Below are positions 9,827 through 20,573 of a stretch of 64,000 nucleotides of DNA, one piece after another. The notes below the pieces were generated by a model that ran no database searches, was not told the origin of the DNA, and saw nothing but the letters and a program-made list of their open reading frames with translations. The number at the start of each line of letters is the position of its first letter. Within the stretch, counting starts at the first letter, position 1. The position numbers and the translations under genes were made by a program. The stretch is from contig NC_052671.1 of NCBI RefSeq assembly GCF_016802725.1, positions 18,521,231-18,585,230 on the forward strand, written 5' to 3'. This stretch comes from Solenopsis invicta. Taxonomy: Eukaryota; Arthropoda; Insecta; Hymenoptera; Formicidae.

Positions 9827-10467
9827 GTATCAGAATAAACACTTCTCTACACACGGACTCCATTTGTCGTAAGTCTCTTTTCAGCAGCCCTTACACCCCC
9901 TCCCTGGCGTCAATCGGACCTAGGTCCGACATTGTGCGATCAAAAGCACAACACATCATACGCAGAAAAATTTTTAATTATGCAAAAATAAAAATATCCC
10001 AAGTTATTTAATAAAAGTAAATCTACAAAAACTGAACATATGATAAAAAAAGTATTAAAATTATTACAAAATTTCAATACAACTTTATGTATCAAATGAT
10101 ATTTATATTTATCTTTGTGAAGAAAAATTTTTATATTTTCATCACTCTCCCTTGAATTAGAACTTGTAAAAATCATATCAAGTATTATAGCTTTATTTCG
10201 ATTCATATTTACATATTTTATTAGAAAAAAGAAGAAAATATAAATATTTGTTCTTGAGAGGTGTTGATTTTTATAGGTTAAATGATGAATGCGGAACACT
10301 TCTCCGTTTAGTTACATGGCTGTCAACTTTTAGAAAAAAGAATAAACCAAACCAACACCGTTCGGAATAAACCCCTAGTCATTACATTAATCATGAATTG
10401 CGAGTATGTAGAAAGATAGCGACTTCTCAATTTGAAAAATTTCCCCATGGACAGAATCAAACGTGCT
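9827..10467. other. intergenic, no gene seen; fragment shared with the 61.3/63.6 kb element
   Basis: This is A+T-rich sequence without a credible coding region; the 119-codon minus-strand ORF at 9940-10299 is low-complexity. The part at about 10405-10458 (GACTTCTCAATTTGAAAA... CCCATGGACAGAATCAAA) matches the terminal inverted repeats of the element at 61313-63613. Confidence 0.6.
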
Positions 10468-11620
10468 GGGGGTCAATCATGTAATTTCACGTGGAACTTT
10501 TCACGTTTCACTTTTCACTTTTCACGTTTCACTTTTCACTTTTCATTTTTCATTTTTCACTCATAGAGAGTTCACGTGAATCTTTTCACACATAGCGATT
10601 ATGTATGAATAATGCGCGGAAGTTTAGTTTACTATCCGAAATTCACCATTAGAGTCTCTATCATTGCAACTATTAAGCGATCGTGAAAAAAGTTTCTACC
10701 TGCTTTTACAGTATAACTTCTACTGTAAAAATTTTATTATATAAAAAAAAATTGTAAAAAAATATTCATAAATAAATAACAATATTTCTTAGTTATATTG
10801 CATAAACTTAATTTACAAATATAATATATATTACATTTATTTTTAATGATCCATATATTGTAACAACTATTTTATTATGTAGTAATCTAATACTCAAAAT
10901 TACATTTTAATTTAATTCAAACATTGTTTTTCAAAATTAATTTTAATTAGTTTTTGATGTGTGCAAATTTTAAAGTAAATTAGTTTCATTAGTCATTAAA
11001 TTTAACTTTGTTTAATTAAAAAATATTGAATAATTTAGAATACGGACCTTGATCAAAACTGAATTCTCCGCTCACACATGTATTTTCCAAATTTATAAGT
11101 TATAAACACTTACATGATTGATTAATATTCTATTTCACAAGACGCACCTTTCTTATATCATTGTGTATCAAAACGCGTTTAAAGTATATTTTTATCTAAA
11201 TTTGCATTTGATGAAACCTCATTCTATATAATTATCAAAATATCAATTTATCAAATATAAATATCAAACCTAATTACATCACAAAAGCATTATTTTTATT
11301 TATGTATGTATTACTTTATCCTATCAACGCAATGCAATACCAAAAAGGTTAACCTCTTCAATAATACCTCTTCAAACTGTTACCACACTGTTACCACACT
11401 TTCATTCTTATTTCAAAATACATACAATTTATTAATTCCCTAAATTTTCACCTTTTCGCCATCACAGCTGATGGCGAAAAAGTTCACGTGAAAAAGTTTA
11501 TATTTCCGCTCATGAGTGAGTTACATGATTCCGTGGAATCGTACATGATCGTGCAGTTCACGTGAAACTTTTCACTTTTCACGTTTCCGCCCTAGGGGAA
11601 ATGTTACATGATAGACCCCC
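10468..11620. mobile_element. GGGGGTC-ended inverted-repeat element
   Basis: The left end GGGGGTCAATCATGTAA at 10468 is complementary to TTACATGATAGACCCCC at 11604-11620. Next to both ends are stretches rich in the words ACTTTTCACG and TTCACGTGAA. The interior, about 10620-11450, is A+T-rich and carries no ORF. A small hairpin (TTTCGCCATCA / TGATGGCGAAA) lies near 11456-11481. Confidence 0.55.
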
Positions 11621-11686
11621 TGTAGGCCTATTCTGTAACTCGTTAGCGACAATTCAGTATAGTTACAGTGTCGTTGCGCAGACATT

Positions 11687-13335
11687 GAGTGTATTCCAAA
11701 AGTTCTATTGAAAATAGTCTTTTCAATCATAAAGTTGGTAGCATTTTAACTAACTATGCTGTGTTCCGTAATGTAAGTTAAATTTGTCATTATCATTGGC
11801 TTGCAAAGATTAGCAAAGAGGTTAGTTTAATTTCTTGTATTTTAATTATTTATAAAATAATTGTTATCATGTATTATTGATTAAAATATTATTTACTGAT
11901 AATAATTTTGATTTTAAAATAAGAATTGCACAAGAAGAGCACAAAAACTTCCAAAGACTGAAAATTAACTGCAAAGTTTGTAGGATAAATTTTTTTATAT
12001 TGCCAATATTGATATTATTTTTTTATAATCTTACACTTATTTGATTTTGTATGAAATAAGTATGAAATTATATTATGATAATATTTAATAAAAGTCTAAC
12101 ATTTATAAGCATGCCAGCTATAAGCTACTGTAGGTTCTCCAACTACTTAAACAGAATAAATTTTATCATGCACTATTAGTGCACACAAACGGATATAATC
12201 TAATTTATTTACAATTAATAATTTAAAATTAATCAAAACTTGCGATTTTTAGCTTCACGGAATTTTTGGAAATCCATCTTTTGCTTAATTCCTATTTTGA
12301 AATAAAAATAATTGTTAGTAATTATTATTTTAATAATACATGATTAGAATTATTATAATAAATAATACGTCCTTAAAATTGTTTTATAAATAATTAAATT
12401 ACAAAAAATTAAACTGACTATCTCCAATGGTCTCTGGGTGTATTCCGAAAGTTCTATTGAAAATAGTCTTTTAATCATAAAGTTGGTAACATTGTAACTA
12501 ACTACGCTGTGTTCCGTAATGTAAGTTTAATTTGTGGTTATTGTTGGTTTGCAAAATATTATTTACTGACAATAATTTAGATTTTAAAATAGGAATTAAA
12601 GAACACAAGAACTTCCAAAAATTGAAAATTAACTGCAAAGTTTGTTTGCAAGATAAATTTTTTGATATTGCCAATATTGATATTATTTTATAATCACTTA
12701 CACTTATTTGATTTTGTTTGAAATAAGTATAAAATTATATCATAATGATATTTAATAAAAATCTATCATTTATAAGCATGCCAGCTAAGCTACTGTAGCC
12801 TCTTCAACTATTTAAACAGAATCAATTTTATCATGCACTATTAGAGCACACAAACGGATATAATCTAATTTACTTACAATTAATAATTTAAAATTAATCA
12901 GAACTTGCGATTTTTAGCTTTACGGAATTTTTGGAAATCCATCTTTTGCTTAATTCTTATTTTAAAATAAAAATTATTGTTAGTAAATATAATTTTAATA
13001 ATACATGATTATAATTATTTTAATAAATAATACGTCATTAAAATTATTTTATAAATAATTAAATTACAAGAAATTAAATTAAAATCTCCGATGGTCTTTG
13101 CAAGCTAACAAAATCACAACTCAACTTTTATTACGGAACACAGCGTAGTTAGTTACAGTGTTACCAACTTTATTATTAAAAGATATATTTATGATAGAAC
13201 TTTCGGAATACACCCTCTGCAAGCTAACAAAATCACAAACTTAACTTTTATTACGGAACACAGCGTAGTTAGTTACAGTGTTACCAACTTTATTATTAAA
13301 ATGAATATTTTCAATAGAACTTTCGGAATACACCC
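11687..13335. mobile_element. middle element of the nested set: GRGTGTATTCC ends, ATT duplication
   Basis: The left end GAGTGTATTCCAAAAGTTC at 11687 pairs with the right end GAACTTTCGGAATACACCC ending at 13335. ATT flanks both sides (11684-11686 and 13336-13338). It is the same family as the element inserted in it at 12436-13215. Both share GTTAGTTACAGTGTTACC-type subterminal words and an A+T-rich interior without ORFs. Confidence 0.8.
12436..13215. mobile_element. inner element of the nested set: GGGTGTATTCCG ends, TCT duplication
   Basis: A 780-base copy runs from GGGTGTATTCCGAAAG (12436) to CGGAATACACCC (ending 13215) and is flanked by TCT on both sides (12433-12435 and 13216-13218). Removing it and one TCT restores continuity of the older copy: ATGGTC-TCT-GCAAGC there matches ATGGTCTTTGCAAGC inside this copy. 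That shows self-insertion within one family. Confidence 0.88.
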
Positions 13336-13494
13336 ATTATAGATGGTAGAAAAACTGCTCAACGATACGTAATAATATCTTTAGCTGTCGATAAGAGTTA
13401 CAGAATAGGGCTACTGGGGCTTTATTCGTGAAAATATGCGAATTTTTTACGTATACCAAAGTGACAAAATAGCCAATGAAAAAATACCATCAAA

Positions 13495-13655
13495 TAATTA
13501 GTCAGAGGCTGATGGCGAAAAGGTTCACGTGAAAAAGTTCATATTTCCGCTGATGAGTGAGTTACATGATCCCGTGGAATCGTACATGATCGTGCAGTTC
13601 ACGTGAAACTTTTCACGTTTCCGCCCTAGGGAAAATGTTACATGGTCGACCCCCA
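13495..13655. repeat. second copy of the GGGGGTC-family terminal region
   Basis: This segment is a direct repeat of 11460-11620, sharing GCTGATGGCGAAAA, GAGTGAGTTACATGAT and TCGTACATGATCGTGCAG, and ends GTCGACCCCC. The two copies bracket the nested elements. Confidence 0.8.
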
Positions 13656-13659
13656 GAAA

Positions 13660-13798
13660 AACAATTCGGCGCACATTCTGGTTGAATTCAAAAAAGTATA
13701 TAAAATCATACGAATAAATATAGGCACTAAGATCTAGCTACGACCGATGAAGGCTTTCTTATTATCATTGTGTTATTACACTATCAGTCCAAAAACAT
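13660..13798 (+). repeat. LTR-like repeat with TATA motif, copy 1
   Basis: The segment AACAATTCGGCGCACATTC through GTATATAAAATCATAC to ATCAGTCCAAAA is shared with 19303-19445 (same strand), 18880-19022 (opposite strand) and, diverged, 56105-56200 (opposite strand). The core-promoter-like GTATATAAAATCA and downstream GGCACTAAGATC suggest the promoter and R part of an LTR. No internal region is attached here. Confidence 0.6.
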
Positions 13799-14938
13799 AT
13801 TTTTACTGATTTCTTTAATTGCTTTGTTGTTTCCCAATCCGCAAAACAAATCAAATCTAAAGATACAACGACCACTCGCTTCTCGTCATGCAATGTATTC
13901 GAATCTCGACTATCATAACTTAAGAAGAAAAAATTAATATTTATAAGCGTTATTAACAAAACCGTGTCAATTCAAAAAGTTTGCCAGTATAAATGATTAA
14001 ACTTACAGTTCGTCATTAGAGTCGTTTCAAAACATATTCAACCGTTGGTGGGAGCGTCCCAGTTGCATACGATCCGATTGGACACCACCAATCATAGCGG
14101 CCGATACCTAGAGTATTTTCGTTGGTTGGGTTAGATTAGATTACATGATTGGTGGTGTCCGATCAAGTCTGTGCGCAACTGCGACTCACTCTTGCCTTCG
14201 ATGTCTTTAATTACCTCATGTATCACTATTTTTTATTATTTGTGTCAGGCATGCAGAAATTACTTCCAAATTGCAGAAGGTTCGACACTTCATTCGGAAT
14301 TGCGGTTTTCGAAAGGTTTATTAACCATTTCTCGTTTGTTTGGTTGAGTGGATTGAACTTGTTTTCCTTTGCAAACGCGGTGAGTTCAAACGATATTAAC
14401 ATTTTTCTGAACTGTTGGTTTGGTTGAGAAATAATTGAACACTCCTCCCTCTGTTTCTTTTTGATAACAAAAAAAGGTAATTGGTTTTAATTTGCTGTTT
14501 CTGTTACATAAGTCTTTTTTATTAAGTTGTCTAATTTTTTTTTATGTGCCAGATTTATTCTTGTGACATATCTGTTAAACAAAATAGAAAAGTGTGCGAT
14601 AATTTCATTCCAAATATACACCGGTGGAAAGTGAGAAAAAGATGTTTCAAATTTTGCAAGTTTATTTTTTAGAGAATGCATTATTCTGTACAAGTCTATG
14701 ATCTCCATGTTTAAAACTTTTGTTTTGAACTTACTAGTTACATTCTCCAATTTCTTAATAGATCTATAATGATACAGTCTAATCTTAGGTACGTTGTAAT
14801 AAGATAGGTGATGCGATATAACGTTATAAGATTTACAAAGTTTCAAAAATTTTAATTGAGCTTTTTTATTTTTATATATACATACATTTTCCTTAAAGTT
14901 TCTTCTTCTTTCTCGTTATTAATATATGATGTACATAT
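13799..14938. other. no gene recognised; one hairpin
   Basis: The stretch is A+T-rich. Several 60-120-codon ORFs (for example 14149-14427 plus, 14487-14846 minus) show no recognisable motif and I do not call them. A hairpin pairs GATTGGACACCACCAATCAT (14078-14097) with its complement at 14145-14163, separated by about 47 bases. Confidence 0.5.
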
Positions 14939-15209
14939 TGTTGTACTCGACGAGACGAGCACGCAAAAACACTCGGGAAGGGAAAAACGAACACACAGCA
15001 GGAAATAATTAGACACTCTCTTTTATGACAAAGAACACTGACTTTAATTAAATGACTATATACAATTAATTGGTAGCAGAATTATTCAAATATCGCTTGA
15101 CAGCTCCGCGTCCCAAAAACAGAACAAAAGCAGGCCGCGCTTCTTTTATCAAATCGATCGATTTTTCTTCGGCCAGCTTCTCAAGCTCAGTCGAAAAGCG
15201 GGCATAACA
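14939..15209 (-). repeat. 3' LTR of the minus-strand Gypsy element
   Basis: The 271-base segment is bounded by TG at 14939 and CA at 15209 (TGTTGTACTC... GGCATAACA on the plus strand, so on the element strand it begins TGTTATGCC). It directly follows a polypurine tract. Confidence 0.75.
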
Positions 15210-15224
15210 CTGCCCCCCTTTTTA
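15210..15224 (-). other. polypurine tract of the minus-strand Gypsy element
   Basis: On the minus strand the run AAAAAGGGGGGCAG lies immediately upstream of the LTR start and would prime plus-strand DNA synthesis. Confidence 0.75.
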
Positions 15225-15785
15225 AAACTTATCGTCCTAACAAGCACAAAGTCTTCTCATATCTCCGAACCTCTTGTCGACTCCAAGACCCATCTGAGTG
15301 TTACTGCTCTCCTTCTTGAGCTGCTACTACAAGATTCCAAACCACTCTTTCTTGGATCCAAACGACATCCTGGAATTCTCGATTACAGAAATCCTCCTCT
15401 ACAGAAGAACAACCTCTTCAGAGAAATTCTCTCCAAAGAATTCTTCTGAGGAATCTTCTTTCTTCAAAATCTTTGAGCAAGGTAGAGAATCTACCGTGGA
15501 CCCAACGTCTCGAAAGACTCACCAAGCTTCTGCCTTGGTATTTGCCCTCAGTCCCACAGGGAAAACCACGACTCAAAAACCTAGGGTGAGGCAGTTTTTT
15601 TTTGTTTAAACAATCAGAAGACTTGTCCTTATAATCTCAGCGCATCTTCAAATGCCCAAAAGAAACGCTCCCAACAATTGTCTGAACAGGACTTTCTGCC
15701 TTAAAAAAAAAGAAATATATACGAGAAAATAATTTTATAAGATAAGGAATTTAACTAAGCTCGGAGTATTTTTCCTAAAGAAAAA

Positions 15786-18700
15786 TCATCTCTCTTGAAA
15801 CGAAACCAACCTATCATGTACTATTTTATTTTTATGCCTAGGCGATTTCCGTGCACAATAAACTACGCCATTTAACCTTTCGACAAATTTAAACGGTTCT
15901 TCCCAACTACTCTGCAGTTTAGGAGATCTACCTATTTTCCTACGAAGATTGTGAAACCATACTTTCTGTACAGACTTAAAGTGAATAGAGCGAGCCTTAC
16001 GATCATAAATCTCTTTCATTTTTTAAAACCTAACATTCAAACGTTGTCTAACTCCGATATAAATCTGAAAAAGTTTTTCTCTTAATTTCGAAACATAATT
16101 TCCCCTGAATTGGAACCAGGAAATTTTCCAAGAAGTAAATCTAAAGGCACTCTCAATTCTCTATCAAAATTCATTTCCGCAGGGGTTAAACCAGTGGCCT
16201 CATGTCTTGAAGATCTATATGCTAAAAGACTTATTGGAATCCACCGATCCCAATCTTTCTGATTTCTGTAATAAATTTTGCTAAATAGTCCAACAAAGTT
16301 TGATGTTGACGTTTTACTTGACCATTAGACTGCGGATGAAGAGGAGTAGTCCTGGTCTTCCTTATTCCAAATAAACGTGCCAATTCTGCAAACATTCGTG
16401 AATCAAAATTTCTCTCTTAATCAATATATAATTCCGAAGAAATACTAAAACGAGAAATTATTTGACTTACAAAAACTTCAGCAACAGTTTTAGTTCTGAA
16501 ATTTTTTAACGGGAATGCCTCTACCTATTTTGTGAAACAATTAATAATAACTAGGAGATATTTGTTTTCTGAAGAAGATTGGGGAAGTGGACCTAAAATA
16601 TCCATCTAGATTCTTTTGAAAGGTAAACCAGAATTATAAACTTGCAATGCTGATTTTTCTTTATCGGAAAGACGTTTCTTCGATAAACAAACAACACAAG
16701 TTCTACACCAGTGTTCCACATTCTGCTTACAAGTCGCTCAATAAAATCTTTTTCGAATTTTATCTAAAGTTTTATTTACACCAAAATGACCACCAGAAGG
16801 AGAATCGTGAGCTTCCTCCAAAACACGCTGACTTCGTGGAACAATTATTTAAAGAATTTGACGTTTCAAATTTGAAGATTCCCATTTTCTAAACAACACT
16901 CCATCCTTAATAATGAGACAATCCCAAATAAACCATTAAACTTTAGAAGTTTTATCTTCAGCGGTAATCTCCTGATGAGTCGGCCGTCTTCTAAGCTCTT
17001 TTCCTAGCAGGAAAATAGACAACAAAGAATCGTCTTTTTGAGAATTTTTTCAATTTTCAAGATTATTTTCCTCAAAAACAATTTGTCTTACTAATTCAGC
17101 TGAAGAATTTTTCTCCTTCAAATCAACTTTAGAACAATAATTACAGCCTTTTTCAGCACAAGGACGCGTTGACAAGGCATCAGCGTTTCCATGTAATTTT
17201 CTTTTTCGATGTTTTACTATAAAATTATATTTTTGAAGACGTTCTAACCAATGAGCTAACTGTACCTTAACGTTTTTAAAAGAAAGTAACCAACTTAAAG
17301 AAGCATGATCTGTTCTTATAAGAAAATTTTGTCCGTACAAATAGTGATGAAAAGATTTTATTGACTCTATAATTGCCAATAATTCTCGCCGAGTTACATA
17401 ATAATTTCTTTCAGACTTACTCAACACCTTACTAAAATAAGCAATTACTTTTTCTACTCCTCTCTAATTTGGAAATAAGATCGCCTCTATTCCATGATCA
17501 AAAACATCTGTATCCAAAATAAACCTTCTTTCCTCAGTGGGAAATGATAGTATTAGCAAAGTAGTTAAAAACTTTTTTAACAACTCGAAAACTTCTTGGC
17601 AGACATCATTCCATCTGAATTTACTCAAGTTTTTAGTTAAGACAAATAAAGGTTTAGCAATAAGAGAAAATCCCTTCACAAACTTTTGATAATATAAGCA
17701 AAAGCCTAAAAAGCTTCGGACTTGTTTTTTATTTTTAGAGATCGGCCAATCCCTAACTGCAACAATCTTTTCAGGGTCAGTAGCGATTCCCTTCTCTGAG
17801 ACGACATAACCCAAATACTTAACCTCTCTCCCGAAAAAAGTACATTTTTTAGAATTAAGTTTAAGATTCGTAAAGACCAAAGGACCTTTTTCAGATTGAT
17901 TAACATCTCCTCAAAAGATTTTCCAAAAATGATGACATCGTCGTGATAAACCATGCAGATTTCAAAAAGTAGCTGCTGAAAAACTTTTTTCATAAGAGTT
18001 CAAAGGTAGTCGGTGCCTTACAAAATCCAAAAGGCATAACTGTAAACTGCCATAACCCTTTTCCAATCGAAAAAGCGGTTTTCTCTCGATCCTTAGGACG
18101 AATTTTAACTTGCCAATAACCACTCTTGAGATCCAGAGTGGAAAACCAAGAATTTCCTGAGAAACGATCCATTAAATCATCTATCCTGGGAATTGGGTAG
18201 GAGTCCTTAAGAGTCACATTATTTAACTTCCTGTAATCTACACAAAATCTAATTAAACCATTCTTTTTTTAACCAAAACTGCAGGAGAGGTCCAAGGACT
18301 ATTTGATTCTTCAATAACACCCTGTTGCCTCATTTCTTCGATGATCTTTTCCACCTCTTCCCTTATTTGTATAGGAACTCGACAAGAAACTTGCTTAATA
18401 GGAGAACAATTTTTTGTTTGAATAAAATGTTCAATTTTACAATTTCCAGCAACGATTTTCTCTGAGAAAACGTCCTAAAATTCCGAAAAAAATTCTGCAA
18501 AAAGTTTCTTTTGAGAATCATCCAAATTCTCAGAACTCCTAGGAAAAAGATCCTCAAGAAAGCCTGGAACTGTACCTCCACTAATTCAAGCACAAAAGTT
18601 TTTTTATATTCCCTTAGATTTTGGAGAACAAAAAATTGAATAAAAAACTCTTTCTAAATTTAACTTAGAAAGAAAACCAACTCCAAGAATACAATCGTCT

Positions 18701-18840
18701 TAAATTTCTGCAATAAAGACCGGAAATTCTAAGCTATGATCTCCTAAAACAATTTTAACTTCCTTTTTAGAAATTATAGGAACTTTCTCTCCAGTGGGAT
18801 ATCTTAAGTGTAAGGAATTCACACTAACATCTTCAATAAG
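15786..18840 (-). pseudogene. Gypsy pol (protease-RT-RNase H-integrase), degraded
   Basis: The polyprotein would copy the element's RNA and integrate the cDNA. On the minus strand, a retropepsin remnant with the ILGVGFL flap-end motif lies near 18660-18700. RT follows with STLDLKSGYWQVKI and TVMPFGFCKAPTTF (17990-18217), then a catalytic box MVYHDDVIIFG near 17930, with His where Ile/Val is usual. RNase H has RTDHASLSWLLSF and ends HGNADALS (17050-17427). Integrase retains a HHCC-type finger (CRTCVVC), MDILGPLP and HPQSNGQVKRQ, and ends with a basic C-terminal segment at 15786-16019. The reading frame is broken in many places, especially in integrase, so no functional product is expected. Confidence 0.88.
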
Positions 18841-18879
18841 TGATACTACGATTTTTTTATTTAATATAGAGATATGTAG

Positions 18880-19025
18880 AGATATGTTTTAGATCGATAA
18901 TGTAACAACACAATGATAATAAGAAAGCCTTCATCGGTCGTAGCTAGATCTTAGTGCCAATATTTATTCGTGTGATTTTATATACTTCTTCGAATTCAAC
19001 CAGAATGTGCGCCGAATTGTTTTTT
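18880..19025 (-). repeat. LTR-like repeat, copy 2 (inverted)
   Basis: This is the reverse complement of the repeat at 13660 and 19303, containing TATA-type GTATATAAAATCACAC on the minus strand. It abuts the truncated 5' side of the Gypsy element. With the copy at 19303 it encloses the tRNA-like sequence. Confidence 0.65.
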
Positions 19026-19076
19026 GCCTCAAATGCGTTGTCACTCATATACGAATATGGCGAGAAATATCACTGT

Positions 19077-19150
19077 GCTCCAGTGGTCGACGTGGTAAGA
19101 CGCCGGGACCGAAGATTCCAGAGGTGCCAGGTTCGAACCTTGGATGGAGT
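19077..19150 (+). ncRNA. tRNA-like sequence (SINE head or tRNA pseudogene)
   Basis: The roughly 74-base segment has a polymerase III A box (TGGTCGACGTGG) and a perfect B box with T-loop (GGTTCGAACC). Short complementary ends (CTCCA / TGGAG) could form part of an acceptor stem. The anticodon-loop position reads CCGAAGA between weak stem strands GGGA and TTCC, which would place GAA (Phe) there. The acceptor and anticodon stems are imperfect and it lies among repeats, so a tRNA-derived SINE or pseudogene is more likely than a functional tRNA. Confidence 0.55.
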
Positions 19151-19296
19151 GTTATTTTTCGCAATAAATTTCTTTACAGTTTTTTCAGGAAGGAATGGGT
19201 ATATAGATGCAAATCAGCATCAATTGCTATATTAAATTAATTTAATTAATTTAATAAAATCATGATATTACTAATTCTTATTCGACATGCTGTGTT

Positions 19297-19445
19297 ACGA
19301 CCGAAAAAACAATTCGACGCACATTCTGGTTGAATTCGAAGAAGTATATAAAATCACACAAATAAATATAGGCACTAAGATCTAGCTACGACTAATGAAG
19401 GCTTTCTTATTATCATTGTGTTGTTACATTATCAGTCCAAAACAT
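19297..19445 (+). repeat. LTR-like repeat, copy 3
   Basis: The same-strand match to 13660-13798 is preceded by TGTTACGACCG, an LTR-type TG start, at about 19293. The TATA motif and GGCACTAAGATCTAGC are conserved. Confidence 0.65.
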
Positions 19446-19457
19446 ATATTTAAATTT

Positions 19458-19645
19458 TAATTGTTAATTATAAGTGTAACAACTAATAAATAAATTTTTA
19501 ATTTTTAATTACACGGCTTCTACAATTTAAAATTAAATTTTTAATCGTTAATTGTAACTAAACTAATTGATAAGTAAAGTTTAATTGTTAATTATAAGTG
19601 TAACAATTGACAAATAAATTTTTAATTTTTAATTACATCTTCTGC
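19458..19645. repeat. A+T-rich tandem duplication (~123 bp period)
   Basis: The word TTTAATTGTTAATTATAAG followed by TGTAACAA occurs at about 19457 and 19579. Each is followed by AATAAATTTTTAATTTTTAA. Confidence 0.65.
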
Positions 19646-20010
19646 AAATATGAATGAAAGTTTTATTCCTTAGTTATGCTGGGCCTGTAATTAAGAATTA
19701 AATTCATATTTTTTAACTTCCGTAACTAACAAGGAAACTGTCACGGATGTACGGTGCCAATTTGATTCTCCTTGAAATATGTTGTTAAATAGGAAAGAGA
19801 CCCGTATTTTTTTATATGGGCAAATCTTATGTTTAGGGGGTAAAACACCCCTTTGAAGAATAATGGTACTTTTCTTTCGGGGCGAATATTATCGAAAGTA
19901 TGAGGCAAAAAAAATTTTTTTTAAAGTTGTACGGTTTAAAGAATACTTTAAAGTTGTAGTTTAGATATCTTTAGAGATTAATAATAGAAATATTATAATA
20001 AATCGAATAA

Positions 20011-20245
20011 AATGCCCAACAAATATTGTGTGCTGTGATAATCGTAATAAATCGTTTTCTTATTATGGGTAAGTATAAATATGAAATATCAAGTTATCCA
20101 CAAGTTATCCATTTCAGTAATTTTATCAAATTGAAAACATATAATAATCATATCAAACTTGGGCTCCAAAAACTCTGTAGCAATTCTTAAATCTAAATCA
20201 TTTTTAAATGTTTTCTTTTCAGTTTCAAAAAAATATTTAAACTAC
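20011..20245 (+). pseudogene. THAP exon remnant of another P-like element
   Basis: A start codon at 20011 opens a reading like MPNKYCV, then (after a 2-base loss) CDNRNKSFSYY, ending at a canonical donor GG-GTAAGT near 20069. It corresponds to exon 1 of the P-like gene at 45725 (KYCVLCDNRDKTASYH). A possible exon 2 acceptor (TTTTCTTTTCAG then TTTCAAAAAA) lies near 20210-20222 but runs into a stop at once. Downstream sequence is replaced by the PLE. This is a small, dead fragment. Confidence 0.5.
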
Positions 20246-20573
20246 TACTAACATACATTGAATTTATTTATAAAAAAAATTCTTGAGTTTCTGCTTAATG
20301 TTTATATTTCATTGTTTTAATATTATATTTAATGTAAAAGACATAATAACGCTAATTCTCATTTTTCTCCTGTCAAAAAATCTTATATATCATAACTTAA
20401 AATTAACAACGTGGCATAAACAGCGTAAATATAGCACCATACTGAACATGGAGCATGGAGAGAGAAGTGAAGGGAGAAATACTGAAGCATGAGCATTACG
20501 ATCAAATGGGACTCTCTACCTTTCTCTCTCGCACAGATGTTGGCTTCAGGCAAGATCAAAGGCGGCATAGACA

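Larger units (their letters stand above)
11623..13413. mobile_element. outer element of a nested set: TAGSCCTATTCTGTAACTC ends, CTG duplication
   Basis: The left end reads TAGGCCTATTCTGTAACTC from 11623 and the right end is its near-complement, ending at 13413. The trinucleotide CTG flanks both sides (11620-11622 and 13414-13416). Stripped of the insertion at 11687-13335 it is only about 140 bases long, so it is a MITE. No coding capacity is seen. Confidence 0.7.
14939..18840 (-). mobile_element. Gypsy LTR retrotransposon, minus strand, 5' truncated
   Basis: From right to left on the minus strand come a protease remnant (about 18650-18800), reverse transcriptase (17464-18400), RNase H (17050-17427), integrase (about 15786-16800), a polypurine tract (15210-15224) and a 3' LTR (14939-15209). 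No gag and no second copy of this LTR are found to the right. The sequence there changes abruptly to the LTR-like repeat at 18880, so the 5' end was lost. Confidence 0.85.

Noticed and set aside
15298..15609. 103-codon plus-strand ORF
   Set aside because: It lies in the 3' untranslated part of the minus-strand Gypsy element, is Ser/Lys/Phe-rich without motif, and runs opposite to the element's genes.
19077..19150. Functional tRNA-Phe gene
   Set aside because: The body differs from the usual tRNA-Phe, the acceptor and anticodon stems are mismatched, and the sequence is embedded in repeats.
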